Origin: Pseudarthrobacter phenanthrenivorans
GTDB lineage: Bacteria; Actinomycetota; Actinomycetes; Actinomycetales; Micrococcaceae
Direction of reading: 5' to 3'
Assembly: GCF_000813845.1 (NCBI RefSeq)
Contig: NZ_JWTB01000013.1
Coordinates: forward strand, 1 to 64,000
Length of the DNA stretch: 64,000 nt
Positions within the stretch are counted from its first letter, which is position 1. Each line of letters begins with the position of its first letter. The notes beneath the pieces were generated by a model. It saw nothing but the letters and a program-made list of their open reading frames with translations, was not told where the DNA came from and did not search any database. The translations under genes and the position numbers were made by a program. Of the stretch, positions 33,170 through 42,008 are shown one piece after another.

Positions 33170-33964
33170 ATGGAAGACACCCAAGGGGCCGCCAGGGACT
33201 GGTCCATCCAGGACGTAGCCCGGATTGCCGGTACTACCAGCCGCACCCTGCGGCACTATGACGACGTCGGCCTGCTAAAACCAAGCCGGGTAGGCATCAA
33301 CGGATACCGCTACTACGACGGCGCCGCCCTCCTCCAGCTGCAGCGCATCCTTTTGCTGCGTGGGCTGGGCCTGGGCCTGGACGCCATCGCGGAGGTCTTC
33401 CACCGCCAGGCCGATCCTGTGGAGGCGCTCACCCGCCACCTTGAATGGCTTGGCCAGGAACAGCAGCGGCTGGCGCTGCAGGCGCAGTCGGTGCGGAAAA
33501 CCATCGAAACGGTAAGGAAAGGAGGCCAACTGATGGCAGAGGACATGTTTGACGGCTTCGACCACACGCAGTACAAGGACGAGGTCGAGGAACGCTGGGG
33601 CAAGGACGCCTACGCCGAGTCCGACGCGTGGTGGCGCAGCAAGGACGACGCGGAAAAGCGTGAGTGGAAGTCCAGGGCCGAGAACCTGGGCAGGGACTGG
33701 ATTGCGGCCGCCACGGCAGGGGTTGCCCCGGATGGGTCCGGGGCCCAGGACCTGGCCCGGCGGCACGTCGAGTGGCTGAAGTCCATTCCGGGAACCCCCG
33801 CCGCCACCGCCGGTGGGGACCTCAAGGGATACGTCCTCGGGCTGGCGGACATGTACGTGGCGGACCAGCGCTTCGCCGCCAACTACGGCGGCACGGAGGG
33901 GGCTTCCTTCGTTCGCGCCGCCCTCCGCAGTTACGTGGAGAAGCACCTGCAGGACGGAAACTAG
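33170..33964 (+). CDS. TipA-type MerR family transcriptional regulator
   Basis: A 264-aa regulator: MerR winged helix-turn-helix (about 12-80, with T-S-R-T-L-R-H-Y-D-D-V-G-L-L near 23-36), a dimerisation coiled coil (about 85-120) and a C-terminal TipAS effector domain (about 125-262). In Streptomyces TipAS binds thiopeptide antibiotics and related ligands covalently. It most likely regulates its own promoter, whose operator lies immediately upstream, and there is no other plus-strand gene in the unit. Its stop shares CTAG with the convergent dedA stop. Confidence 0.92.
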   Translation: MEDTQGAARDWSIQDVARIAGTTSRTLRHYDDVGLLKPSRVGINGYRYYDGAALLQLQRILLLRGLGLGLDAIAEVFHRQADPVEALTRHLEWLGQEQQRLALQAQSVRKTIETVRKGGQLMAEDMFDGFDHTQYKDEVEERWGKDAYAESDAWWRSKDDAEKREWKSRAENLGRDWIAAATAGVAPDGSGAQDLARRHVEWLKSIPGTPAATAGGDLKGYVLGLADMYVADQRFAANYGGTEGASFVRAALRSYVEKHLQDGN

Positions 33965-34644
33965 GAGTTGGAACCGGCCCGCTCGGTTTCCGTCCGCTTG
34001 GCCTTGGCCCTCCTGGTCCGCCGGATGATGAGCAGGACAAGGGCAACAGCGAGCGCGGCATAGACGGCATAGTTCAGGAAACGTGAATACTGCTCGATCA
34101 GCTGGTACTGGGTGCCCAGGAGATAGCCCAGGCCCACCAAGGCGCCGTTCCACAGACCGCTGCCGGCGAGGGTGAAGAGGGTGAAGGTTGCCAGGGGCAT
34201 GGCCGCCGCCCCTGCAGGGAGGGAGATCAGGCTGCGCACTCCCGGCAGCAGGCGGCCAAAGAAGATGGAGGATTTGCCGTGCCGGCGGAACCAGCCCGCC
34301 GCATGCTCAAAGTCTTCCCTGTCCACCAGCGGCAGTTTGGAGAGCCACCGGACGGACCGTTCGAGGCCGAGTCTTGCCCCCAGCCAATAGAGCAGCAACG
34401 CTCCCAGGTAGGCGCCCAGGGTGCTGGTGGCAAAGACAAGGAAGAGGTTCAGCGAGCCCTGCTTGGCGAGGTAGCCGGCCAGCGGGAGGATCACCTCGCT
34501 GGGGATGGGAGGCACCACGGTTTCCGCGAGGGTGAAGCCGCCAACGCCCCATTCACCCAAAGTATCGATGGCCCGCGCCGCGAAGCCCACGATGCCCGTG
34601 AGCCCCTCGGTGGGGCTGGCTGCACCGGCCATGATTGTCCACAT
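33961..34644 (-). CDS. DedA family membrane protein
   Basis: A 227-aa DedA/SNARE-associated-type inner-membrane protein with about five hydrophobic segments. Conserved features are the E-T-V-V-P-P-I-P-S-E near 41-50, the G-A-Y-L-G-A-L-L-L-Y-W-L-G segment near 77-89, and the F-F-G-R-L-L-P-G-V-R-S-L-I-S-L-P-A-G motif near 127-144. The family includes lipid scramblases and flippases for undecaprenyl phosphate or phospholipids; which applies here is open. The C-terminus is basic. Confidence 0.93.
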   Translation of the reverse strand: MWTIMAGAASPTEGLTGIVGFAARAIDTLGEWGVGGFTLAETVVPPIPSEVILPLAGYLAKQGSLNLFLVFATSTLGAYLGALLLYWLGARLGLERSVRWLSKLPLVDREDFEHAAGWFRRHGKSSIFFGRLLPGVRSLISLPAGAAAMPLATFTLFTLAGSGLWNGALVGLGYLLGTQYQLIEQYSRFLNYAVYAALAVALVLLIIRRTRRAKAKRTETERAGSNS

Positions 34645-34759
34645 ACGCCCGTCCCGTTTCCGCTGCCTGCCGTATCCGCCTGATGGCCCGTTATGTCTAC
34701 CTTACGGGGCCGGCGCACCGGCGCCTTCCAGCCCCCGCCGGACGGGCGAAGGCTGGAAG

Positions 34760-35536
34760 CTACCGGTGCTTGAATTCCGGCTGCCGTTTTTCGCTGAACG
34801 CAGCCATGCCTTCCTTTTGGTCCTCGGTGGCAAACAGGGAATGGAACAGCCGGCGTTCGAACACCACGCCCTGGCCAAGACCGGTCTCGAAAGCGGCATT
34901 AACGGCCTCTTTCGCTGCCATTGCCGCAGGCTTCGATTTTCCGGCGATCACCTCCGCCACCTTGAGTGCTTTGGACACCACCTCGGCAGCGGGGACGACG
35001 CGCGACACCAGGCCGCACCGGTCCGCTTCCTCCGCATCGATGAACCTGCCCGTCAGTATCATGTCCATGGCCTTCGCTTTGCCCACGGCACGGGTGAGCC
35101 GCTGGGAGCCGCCCATGCCCGGGATCACGGCAAGGTTGATTTCCGGCTGGCCGAATTTTGCGTTGTCGCCGGCGATGATGATGTCGCACATCATGGCCAG
35201 TTCGCAGCCGCCGCCCAAGGCAAAACCGGAGACCGCCGCGATGGTGGGGATGCGCAGGCGGGTAAGGTTCTCCCAGCCGCGGAACCAGTCCGCCGTGTAC
35301 ATCTCCATGTACCCTTGGTCCGCCATTTCCTTGATGTCGGCTCCGGCCGCGAACGCCTTGCCGGAGCCGGTGATCACCACGGCGCCCACGCCGGGATCGG
35401 AATCCATGGCTGTGACGGCGTCCACCACCTCATCCATCGTGGCCTTGTTCAGGGCGTTCAGTGCCGAGGGCCGGTTGAGCGTCACCAGCCCGACCCGGCC
35501 CTGCTGCTCCACCAGGATGTTGGCGTACTCGGTCAT
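34760..35536 (-). CDS. Enoyl-CoA hydratase (crotonase family)
   Basis: A 258-aa hydratase of full family length. The oxyanion hole is formed by A-A-G-A-D-I-K near 62-68 and G-F-A-L-G-G-G-C-E near 105-113; catalytic glutamates are in G-G-C-E-L near 113 and Q-P-E-I-N near 131-135. In this operon, next to 3-hydroxyisobutyryl-CoA hydrolase and 3-hydroxyisobutyrate dehydrogenase, it probably hydrates methacrylyl-CoA in valine breakdown. The start overlaps mmsB by 4 bp. Confidence 0.93.
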   Translation of the reverse strand: MTEYANILVEQQGRVGLVTLNRPSALNALNKATMDEVVDAVTAMDSDPGVGAVVITGSGKAFAAGADIKEMADQGYMEMYTADWFRGWENLTRLRIPTIAAVSGFALGGGCELAMMCDIIIAGDNAKFGQPEINLAVIPGMGGSQRLTRAVGKAKAMDMILTGRFIDAEEADRCGLVSRVVPAAEVVSKALKVAEVIAGKSKPAAMAAKEAVNAAFETGLGQGVVFERRLFHSLFATEDQKEGMAAFSEKRQPEFKHR

Positions 35537-36558
35537 TCGGGACTCCCGTCGTCGTGTGCTCTCGTGGTTCTGCGCCCTGGGCCCGGCAGCTCCCCGCCAG
35601 CCGGCTCCCCCGCTGTCCCGTCCACCGGATGGTGCCGGGAGGCGCCGCGGATGTCCGTGATGATGGCGGAGAAGTCGCGGTCGGCGCCGCCCTCCGCGAC
35701 GAACCTATCGTAGATTCGGGCGGCGAGCGGCCCCATCTGCCCGGCCACCCCCATGCTGTGGAGGGCGTTGATGGCCAGGTTGAGGTCCTTGGCCATGAGC
35801 GTGGAGGCAAACCCCGGTTGGTAGTCCCTGTTGGCGGGGCTGGTGGGGACGGGGCCGGGCACGGGGCAATTGGTGGTCAAGGCCCAGCACTGGCCGGACG
35901 CGGCGGACGCGACGTCGAACAGGGCCTGGTGGGTCAGGCCCAGCTCTTCGCCCAGGACAAAAGCCTCGCTGACGGCGATCATTGAGACGCCCAGGATGAG
36001 GTTGTTGCAGATTTTGGCCGCCTGCCCGGCGCCATGCCCGCCGCAGTGGACCACCCGTTTGCCCATGACGTCCAAAAGAGGCCGCACCGCGGCAAAGTCC
36101 GCCTCGTCCCCGCCGGCCATGAAGGTCAGCGTGCCTGCTTCGGCTCCCACCACGCCGCCGGAGACGGGCGCATCGACGGACCGGTGGCCTGCTTCGATGG
36201 CCAGGCGGGCGGCTTCCCTGGCCTCGTCCACATTGATGGTGGAGCAGTCAAGGAACATGGTTCCCGGCGGTGCCGCTGCCAGGAGCCCGGCTTCCGGCGG
36301 CAGCCCGGGACGTTCAGCGCCCCGGTAGGCGTCCAGGACGTGGCGGCCGCTGGGAAACATCGTCAGGACAACATCGGCGCCGGCCACGGCGTCAACCGCC
36401 GTCGCCGACACCGGCAGCCCTTGTGTCTGTGCGGCTTGGCGGGCTGCGGGCATCACGTCGAATCCGGTGACCAGGTGTCCCGCCCGGACCAGGTTCAGGG
36501 CCATGGGGCCGCCCATATGTCCCAGGCCAAGGAAGGCCACGCGCAGGTTCTCAGGCAT
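35533..36558 (-). CDS. mmsB: 3-Hydroxyisobutyrate dehydrogenase
   Basis: Oxidises 3-hydroxyisobutyrate to methylmalonate semialdehyde with NAD+. The 341-aa protein has the Rossmann motif G-L-G-H-M-G-G-P-M near 11-19, D-A-P-V-S-G-G near 126-132, the [13 protein letters not shown] segment near 176-187 with the catalytic Lys, and K-D-L-N-L-A near 257-262. A C-terminal tail of about 40 residues rich in G, R and P extends beyond the usual end. The ATG at 36558 overlaps the hydrolase gene by 8 bp; the frame upstream of it is shadow. Confidence 0.93.
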   Translation of the reverse strand: MPENLRVAFLGLGHMGGPMALNLVRAGHLVTGFDVMPAARQAAQTQGLPVSATAVDAVAGADVVLTMFPSGRHVLDAYRGAERPGLPPEAGLLAAAPPGTMFLDCSTINVDEAREAARLAIEAGHRSVDAPVSGGVVGAEAGTLTFMAGGDEADFAAVRPLLDVMGKRVVHCGGHGAGQAAKICNNLILGVSMIAVSEAFVLGEELGLTHQALFDVASAASGQCWALTTNCPVPGPVPTSPANRDYQPGFASTLMAKDLNLAINALHSMGVAGQMGPLAARIYDRFVAEGGADRDFSAIITDIRGASRHHPVDGTAGEPAGGELPGPGRRTTRAHDDGSPE

Positions 36559-37717
36559 GATCCTGCTCCCTTGCCTGCAGTTCCTCCTGTGGCTGGAGGT
36601 CCAGTTCCCCGCCGTCCAGGGGCTGGAAGAACCTGTCCACTTGGAGGGGGGTAACCTCCGCCAGGGAGGCAGGTTTCCATTGCGGATTCCTGTCCTTGTC
36701 CACCACCTGGGCACGGATTCCCTCACGAAAATCAGGCCCGGCCAGGAAACGGATCCCGGCCCGGTACTCCTGGGCCAGCACTTCGTCCAACGTCAGGTGC
36801 GCGGCACGGCGGAGGGCCGCCAGGGTCACTTTGACCGAGGTGGGAGACTTGGCCTCGATCGTGTCCGCCGCTTCCGCGGCTTCTTCCCGGCCGGGACCGG
36901 ACCAGCCCCGGAGCCGGGCCACGATGTCCTCCGCTTCGTCACTGGCGTAGCAGGCGTCGATCCATTCCCGCTGCCCGGCCAGGACGGAGGCAGGGGCCTC
37001 CGAGGCGAAACGGGCGACGGCGCCTTCCGGGCTTTGGTCCACCAGCGCCGCCGCCAGGCCGGGCAGGTCCCGGGACGGAACGAAGTGGTCCGCGAGGCCC
37101 AGGAACAGGGCGTCCCCGGCGCCCAGGTGTGCCCCCGTCAGGGCTGCATGGGTTCCCGTTTCGCCAGGTGCGCGGGACAGCAGGTAGGTCCCGCCGACGT
37201 CGGGAGCGAATCCGATGGTGGTCTCCGGCATGCCCATCCGGGTCCGTTCGGTGACCACACGCAGGCTCCCGTGCGCGGAAATTCCAACCCCACCGCCCAG
37301 GACCAGCCCGTCCATCAGGGCAATGTAGGGCTTCGGGTAGCGTGCAATCAGCGAGTTGAGGCGGTACTCGACCTGCCAGAAGCCGGCCGTCCCTGCCCCC
37401 GCCCCGGCGCCTTTCCCTGCCCCGGTCCCTTTCCCTGCCCCGCCGTGCAGCATGTCTTTGTAGATGGCCACGATGTCCCCACCCGCGCACAGGCCCCGAT
37501 CGCCCGCGCCCTGCACCAGGACGGCAGCTACACGGTCGTCGTCTGCCCAGGCAAGGAGCTGCCGCAGGAGCAGGTCCACCATCCCGGAAGTGAGCGCATT
37601 GACGGACCGGGGCCGGTTCAAGGTGATCACACCCAGCCCGCCGCGCTGCTCGAAGAGCACGTCGGCGCCTCCGCTCCCTGCATCGCTGTGGTCGGTGGTG
37701 CCCGTGGGTGCGGTCAT
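36551..37717 (-). CDS. 3-Hydroxyisobutyryl-CoA hydrolase
   Basis: A 388-aa crotonase-fold thioesterase acting between methacrylyl-CoA hydration and MmsB in valine catabolism. G-L-C-A-G-G-D near 76-82 and G-G-G-V-G-I near 136-141 build the oxyanion hole; P-E-T-T-I-G-F-A-P-D near 158-167 supplies the catalytic Glu and Asp, the signature of this enzyme rather than a hydratase. A Gly/Ala/Lys insert at about 92-110 comes from a short DNA repeat. GAAGGAG precedes the ATG at 37717. It leads the three-gene valine operon. Confidence 0.93.
   Translation of the reverse strand: MTAPTGTTDHSDAGSGGADVLFEQRGGLGVITLNRPRSVNALTSGMVDLLLRQLLAWADDDRVAAVLVQGAGDRGLCAGGDIVAIYKDMLHGGAGKGTGAGKGAGAGAGTAGFWQVEYRLNSLIARYPKPYIALMDGLVLGGGVGISAHGSLRVVTERTRMGMPETTIGFAPDVGGTYLLSRAPGETGTHAALTGAHLGAGDALFLGLADHFVPSRDLPGLAAALVDQSPEGAVARFASEAPASVLAGQREWIDACYASDEAEDIVARLRGWSGPGREEAAEAADTIEAKSPTSVKVTLAALRRAAHLTLDEVLAQEYRAGIRFLAGPDFREGIRAQVVDKDRNPQWKPASLAEVTPLQVDRFFQPLDGGELDLQPQEELQAREQDHA
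37390..37443. repeat. Short internal repeat in the hydrolase gene
   Basis: CCTTTCCCTGCCCCGG occurs twice in tandem (second copy slightly diverged) within a GC-rich tract. It encodes a G-A-G-K-G-T-G-A-G-K-G-A-type insert absent from the catalytic core. Confidence 0.7.
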
Positions 37718-37865
37718 CGGCTGGTGCTCCTTCGCATGGTGGCCGGATGAGTGAGCCAGGTCATTCTGCCTGCGAATATACCCGCCTCTTCCCGCCGCCA
37801 ACCAACCCCACCCGCGGCACTGGCGCGCCCCTTTCCGGGCTTTACCCCGCGAGCGGCTGCCAAGG

Positions 37866-37871
37866 TAAGTT
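37866..37871 (+). promoter_or_regulatory. -10 element of the exonuclease III gene
   Basis: TAAGTT, then 7 nt (AGGAACC), then the GTG start at 37879. The AGGA in the gap is at a marginal distance for ribosome binding. Confidence 0.5.
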
Positions 37872-37878
37872 AGGAACC

Positions 37879-38685
37879 GTGAAGATAGCTACCTGGAATG
37901 TGAATTCGCTCCGCGCCCGTGCCGACCGTGTTGAAGCCTGGCTTCAGCGCAGCGACTGCGACGTCCTTGCCATCCAGGAGACCAAGTGCAAGGACGACAA
38001 CTTTCCGTGGGAGCTGTTTGAACGGATGGGCTACGAGGTGGCGCATTTCGGCGTGAACCAGTGGAACGGCGTGGCCATCGCATCCCGGGTGGGGCTCGAG
38101 GATGTGGAGCGGACCTTCCTGGACCAGCCCTCGTTCGGCAAGGCCGGCAAGGACCCCGTCCAGGAGGCACGGGCCATGGCCGCCACCTGCGCCGGCATCC
38201 GCGTCTGGAGCCTGTACGTCCCCAACGGGCGTTCCTTGGACGATGAACACATGCCGTACAAGCTCAAGTGGCTGGAAAGCCTGAAGACCCATGCCCAGTC
38301 CCTGGTCACGGACAATCCCCAGGCGCAGGTGGCCCTGATGGGTGACTGGAACATCGCACCGTTCGACGAAGATGTCTGGGACATCGACCTTTTCATCAGG
38401 AACCGGGCCACCCATGTCAGCCCACCGGAGCGGGAGGCGTTCCACGCCTTCGAAACCGCGGGATTCACGGACGTCGTCCGCCCGTACACGCCGGGACCCG
38501 GCGTCTACACCTACTGGGACTACACGCAGCTGCGGTTCCCCAAGAAGGAAGGCATGCGGATCGACTTCGTCCTGGCCTCCCCCGCCCTGGCCGCGCGCGT
38601 CACCGGCGCCTCAATCGACCGCGAGGAACGCAAGGGCAAGGGTGCCTCGGACCACGCTCCCGTACTGGTGGAACTGGCGGACTGA
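37879..38685 (+). CDS. xth: Exodeoxyribonuclease III / AP endonuclease
   Basis: A 268-aa member of the ExoIII/APE1 family, involved in base excision repair. Conserved residues are W-N-V-N-S near 6-10, the metal-binding Glu34 in I-Q-E-T-K, M-G-D-W-N-I-A-P near 154-161, and the catalytic S-D-H-A-P-V near 259-264. The start is a GTG at 37879; the frame continues upstream only into non-coding sequence. It is followed 34 nt later by an unknown gene in the same direction. Confidence 0.96.
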   Translation: MKIATWNVNSLRARADRVEAWLQRSDCDVLAIQETKCKDDNFPWELFERMGYEVAHFGVNQWNGVAIASRVGLEDVERTFLDQPSFGKAGKDPVQEARAMAATCAGIRVWSLYVPNGRSLDDEHMPYKLKWLESLKTHAQSLVTDNPQAQVALMGDWNIAPFDEDVWDIDLFIRNRATHVSPPEREAFHAFETAGFTDVVRPYTPGPGVYTYWDYTQLRFPKKEGMRIDFVLASPALAARVTGASIDREERKGKGASDHAPVLVELAD

Positions 38686-38719
38686 TGACTGCACCCTGGA
38701 CCCAAGCAAGGAGACCGTA

Positions 38720-39604
38720 ATGACGGGAAACCTCTACCGGGGCCAGGCCGGCCTGCCGTTCTCCTCCACGCTCCGGGTCTACGAACCCCTGGAAGCCTTT
38801 CCGGAGGAACAGCGCGCGGCCATCAAGGCGGCCGGCGCGCGGGCGGTGTCACGGGCCGCCGTCGAAAACGCCGAACTGCTGGCATCGCTGGGACGCATCA
38901 CACGCTCAGGCGGTGATCCCTTCCCCACGGGACGAACCGACCTGGTGCGTGTCACCACCGCGCCCGAACCTGAAGGTGGTGCGGCCGGCGCCGACGCCGG
39001 CAACGGCCCGGAGCTGCTGTACTGCCCCAGCCAGCTTGTCCTGCGGGCCGGGCTCGCTGCCAACGCCCTCATGGAGGGTATCCACGGCCCGCTCGCCGAG
39101 CTGCTGATCCCGGAGGAACAGCGTGACCGGCACCAGGAACGGATCGACCTGGTCAAGGCGCGGGACGGCTCCATCCGGGTGCATACCCGCGCGTCCACCT
39201 GGGGCATACCGTTCAGCTGGTTCTCCTTGTTCATGGAATCGGACCGCAAGGACGTGGTGGAAGCCGGGGGACGGATCCTCACGGTGCGTGTGTGGGCGCC
39301 CATCACGGATGCCCTGGAAAGGGCCCGCTACGCCGTGGCCAACCTGGCGCTTGCGGCGCCGGACCTGGACATGCTTGACGACTTGGCGCAGTTGACGGAA
39401 TGGCTTGAGCTGTTCCACGTGAATTCCATGGTGGAACTGGACTACGGCGCCGTGGCGGACAAGGTCTACCCGGACGAATCGCCCATGGATATCCGGCTGG
39501 GCATCGAGTGCCTGGCGGAGGGTGACATGACCGGCGCCGCGGCCGCCTACCGCCGGCTTGCCTCGCGCTGGATTCCCATCCGGCAGCTGGCCCGCGCGTC
39601 CTGA
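38720..39604 (+). CDS. Conserved protein of unknown function
   Basis: A 294-aa soluble protein I cannot assign to a family. It is rich in charged and Ala/Leu residues with predicted mixed alpha/beta structure. A well-formed block W-G-I-P-F-S-W-F-S-L-F near 157-167 and V-R-V-W-A-P-I near 189-195 suggest a conserved core; the C-terminus (about 250-290) is helical. There are no signal peptide, membrane segments or catalytic motifs I recognise. The ATG has AAGGAG 6 nt upstream. It is probably cotranscribed with xth. Confidence 0.75.
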   Translation: MTGNLYRGQAGLPFSSTLRVYEPLEAFPEEQRAAIKAAGARAVSRAAVENAELLASLGRITRSGGDPFPTGRTDLVRVTTAPEPEGGAAGADAGNGPELLYCPSQLVLRAGLAANALMEGIHGPLAELLIPEEQRDRHQERIDLVKARDGSIRVHTRASTWGIPFSWFSLFMESDRKDVVEAGGRILTVRVWAPITDALERARYAVANLALAAPDLDMLDDLAQLTEWLELFHVNSMVELDYGAVADKVYPDESPMDIRLGIECLAEGDMTGAAAAYRRLASRWIPIRQLARAS

Positions 39605-39653
39605 CGCGTGTCACGTCCTGAAGGCTAATCCGGCTTCAGGTACTGCCGGTGCT

Positions 39654-40706
39654 TCAGTTCCGTGGAGGCGCGGTGGTGCGCCGGACAATCAGTTCATGCG
39701 GTGCCACGGCGGAGTGCACGGACCCAATGTCGCCGTCGAGTTCGTCCAGGAGCATTTTGGTGGCCAGTTCGGCCTGCTCGTCAGGGCGTTGCCCCACCGT
39801 GGTAAGGCCCATGGCGTCGGCGAAGTCATGGTTGTCAATGCCCACGACGGACAGTTCTCCGGGAACGTCCACGCCCATGCGGTGGGCTTCGAAGATGACG
39901 CCCATGGCCATTTCATCGGAGGCGCAGAAGATTGCCGTTGGTTTCCGGCCAGGCCGGGACCACAGGCGGCGGAAGGCTTCCTGGCCGCTGCGGACGGTGA
40001 AATCGCCCCATTCGTCCCATTCGGGGCGGGTTGGCAGGCCTGCTGCTGCCATTACGTCCTTGAACGCCAAGATACGCACCCGGGGAACGTCGAAATTCAG
40101 GTCGGTCTCGTCGTCGCCGTGCAGGAGGGCGATGTCCTTGTGCCCCAAATCGATGAGGTGCCGCACGGCCGTTGAGGCTGCCGCGTAGTCGTCGATGCCG
40201 ATGTAGGGGCATTCCTCCACGTGGCCGCCCACCACCACCAGGGGGATGTCGATCTTCTGCAGGTGTTCAATTTCGTCGTGGCTCAGCGCCATACACAAGA
40301 CCAGCAGGGCATCGATCTGCTTGTAGACCATGGTCTTGCTGAAGAGCCGCTCACGGTTGCTGCCGTGGCCGCCAAGATTGAACAGTGAAAGGTTGTAGTG
40401 CCGGGCATGCAGCTCGCGGTCGGCGCCTTCAATGGCTTTGGAAAAGAACCAGCGGCTGACGAACGGTGCCAGGACCCCAATCGTTTTGGTGCGCCCGGTG
40501 GCCAGCCCGGAGGCCGAGGAAGAGGCGACATAGCCCAGGGCTCCGGCCACCTCGAGGATCTTTTCCCGAGTGGCGGGCGAAACCCGGGGCAACCCACGCA
40601 CGGCCCGGGACACAGTTGCGGTTGAAACTCCGGCGGCTGCGGCCACATCCTCAATACTGACGCCGTTATGGCCGCCCCTTTGAGACCTTTCAGTTGTGCG
40701 TGCCAC
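39654..40706 (-). CDS. LacI family transcriptional regulator
   Basis: A 350-aa repressor: N-terminal LacI helix-turn-helix (about 15-65; S-I-E-D-V-A-A-A-A-G-V-S-T-A-T-V-S-R) with hinge near 60-72, and a periplasmic-binding-protein-like effector domain (about 75-345). It lies just beyond the sugar ABC importer genes and very probably controls them and the divergent glucosidase. The 14-bp operators found at 44440 and 50694 fit its family's CG-centred consensus. The GTG at 40706 has GAGGGG upstream. Confidence 0.93.
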   Translation of the reverse strand: MARTTERSQRGGHNGVSIEDVAAAAGVSTATVSRAVRGLPRVSPATREKILEVAGALGYVASSSASGLATGRTKTIGVLAPFVSRWFFSKAIEGADRELHARHYNLSLFNLGGHGSNRERLFSKTMVYKQIDALLVLCMALSHDEIEHLQKIDIPLVVVGGHVEECPYIGIDDYAAASTAVRHLIDLGHKDIALLHGDDETDLNFDVPRVRILAFKDVMAAAGLPTRPEWDEWGDFTVRSGQEAFRRLWSRPGRKPTAIFCASDEMAMGVIFEAHRMGVDVPGELSVVGIDNHDFADAMGLTTVGQRPDEQAELATKMLLDELDGDIGSVHSAVAPHELIVRRTTAPPRN

Positions 40707-40863
40707 CGTGTCCCCTCTTCAACTCCTTTTCGACGTAGGGCCGGCCGGCCCTGCGTTCACCCCCAAACCATGCATCTTCCCATTGAGCGGCCGGTCAGTG
40801 ATAACCCGGCAGGTGCGGGCAACGGGGAAGTGCGGCGCTGCGCTGATGCGTTCGGCTGCGCTG

Positions 40864-41112
40864 CTACCTGCGGGCCGGAAGTTTCCGGCGCAGCCGCACC
40901 ATGCCGTACAGCGCCAGCAGGGTGGCGAGCAGGCCCAGCGCCCAGCCAAGCGCCGGCTGGGCAGTGACTTCCATCCAGACGGTAACTACCAGCAGGACAA
41001 GTGCCCAGAAGGCAAGGAAGCCGATGACGATGTCAAAGTCCTCACCCGAACGGACCAGACGGCTGCGGCCTCCCGCCCCCGGGGTCCGGGGGCGGGAACC
41101 GTGGTCCGTCAC
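40864..41112 (-). CDS. Small membrane protein translated with the sugar transporter
   Basis: An 82-aa protein with two membrane segments (about 28-50 and 54-72), a polar N-terminus and a basic C-terminal tail (R-L-R-R-K-L-P-A-R-R). No family is recognised. Its GTG start overlaps the permease stop (GTGA), so it is expressed with the importer; an accessory role in the membrane complex is possible but unproven. Confidence 0.7.
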   Translation of the reverse strand: MTDHGSRPRTPGAGGRSRLVRSGEDFDIVIGFLAFWALVLLVVTVWMEVTAQPALGWALGLLATLLALYGMVRLRRKLPARR

Positions 41113-42008
41113 TTGACTGCACCTGCCGTGAGGCCGGCAACAATCTTGCGCTGGAAGACCAGCACCAGGATCACCAGCGGAATGGTGACGATGGTGCCCG
41201 CGGCCATAATGGCCGTGTACGGGATCTGGTTGGGCTGGGCGCCGGCGAAGTTGGCAATGGCCACCGTGACCGGCTGCGTTGCGTCGCTGGACAGCTGGCT
41301 GGCAATCAGGAACTCATTCCAAGAGGAAATGAACGCCAGGATTGCGGTGGTGAAGATTGCCGGCGCGGCCAGCGGCATGATGACCTTGCGGAAGGCCTGT
41401 CCCTGGGTGCAGCCGTCAACGCGGGCCGATTCCTCCAGTTCCCACGGCATTTCCCGGAAGAACGAGGTCATGGTGTAGACCGTCAGCGGGAGCACAAAGG
41501 AGATGTTCGGGATAATCAGCGCCTGGTAGGTGCCCATCCAGCCGATGTTGGTGAACAGCTGGAAGAGCGGGGTGATCAGCGCAACGCCCGGGAACATCGA
41601 CGCTCCCAGGATGAAGCCGAGCACCAGGAATTTTCCCCGGAAGTTCAGGCGTGCCAGCGCGTAGGCCGCGAAGACGCCGATGAGCAGGGACACGACGGTC
41701 ACCACGCCGCCGATGAACACGCTGTTCAGCAGTGCCTGTCCGAACCGGTTGCCGAATGACGTGTCAAAGGCGGTCTTGAAGTTGTCCAGGGTTACGTGGG
41801 TGGGCAGGATCGACGTGTCATACGTGAAGCCCACCTCCCTGAACGCGGTAACCACCATCCAGTACGCCGGCGCCAGGCACCAGAGCAGGATGATCGCGGC
41901 ACTGATGTAGGTGCGGCCCTGAGCCCACTTCTCGCGGTTCTGGGCAGCCTTGCGGCCCTTGTCCTGCCGGGCACGAAGCGCGGAGGCGTCAGCTGTTGCC
42001 GTGGTCAT
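41109..42008 (-). CDS. Sugar ABC transporter permease (MalG type)
   Basis: A 299-aa permease with six membrane segments. The EAA loop that docks the ATPase is visible as E-E-S-A-R-V-D-G-C-T-Q-G-Q-A-F-R-K-V-I-M-P-L near 196-217. It pairs with the MalF-type permease at 42005-43042 and the binding protein at 43050-44339. No ATPase gene lies in this cluster, so a shared MsiK-type ATPase elsewhere probably energises it, as is usual in actinobacteria. Start and stop overlap both neighbours by 4 bp. Confidence 0.95.
   Translation of the reverse strand: MTTATADASALRARQDKGRKAAQNREKWAQGRTYISAAIILLWCLAPAYWMVVTAFREVGFTYDTSILPTHVTLDNFKTAFDTSFGNRFGQALLNSVFIGGVVTVVSLLIGVFAAYALARLNFRGKFLVLGFILGASMFPGVALITPLFQLFTNIGWMGTYQALIIPNISFVLPLTVYTMTSFFREMPWELEESARVDGCTQGQAFRKVIMPLAAPAIFTTAILAFISSWNEFLIASQLSSDATQPVTVAIANFAGAQPNQIPYTAIMAAGTIVTIPLVILVLVFQRKIVAGLTAGAVK

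Noticed and set aside
34505..35713. 402-codon plus-strand open frame
   Set aside because: It is antisense to dedA and the enoyl-CoA hydratase gene, with no ribosome binding site or domain.
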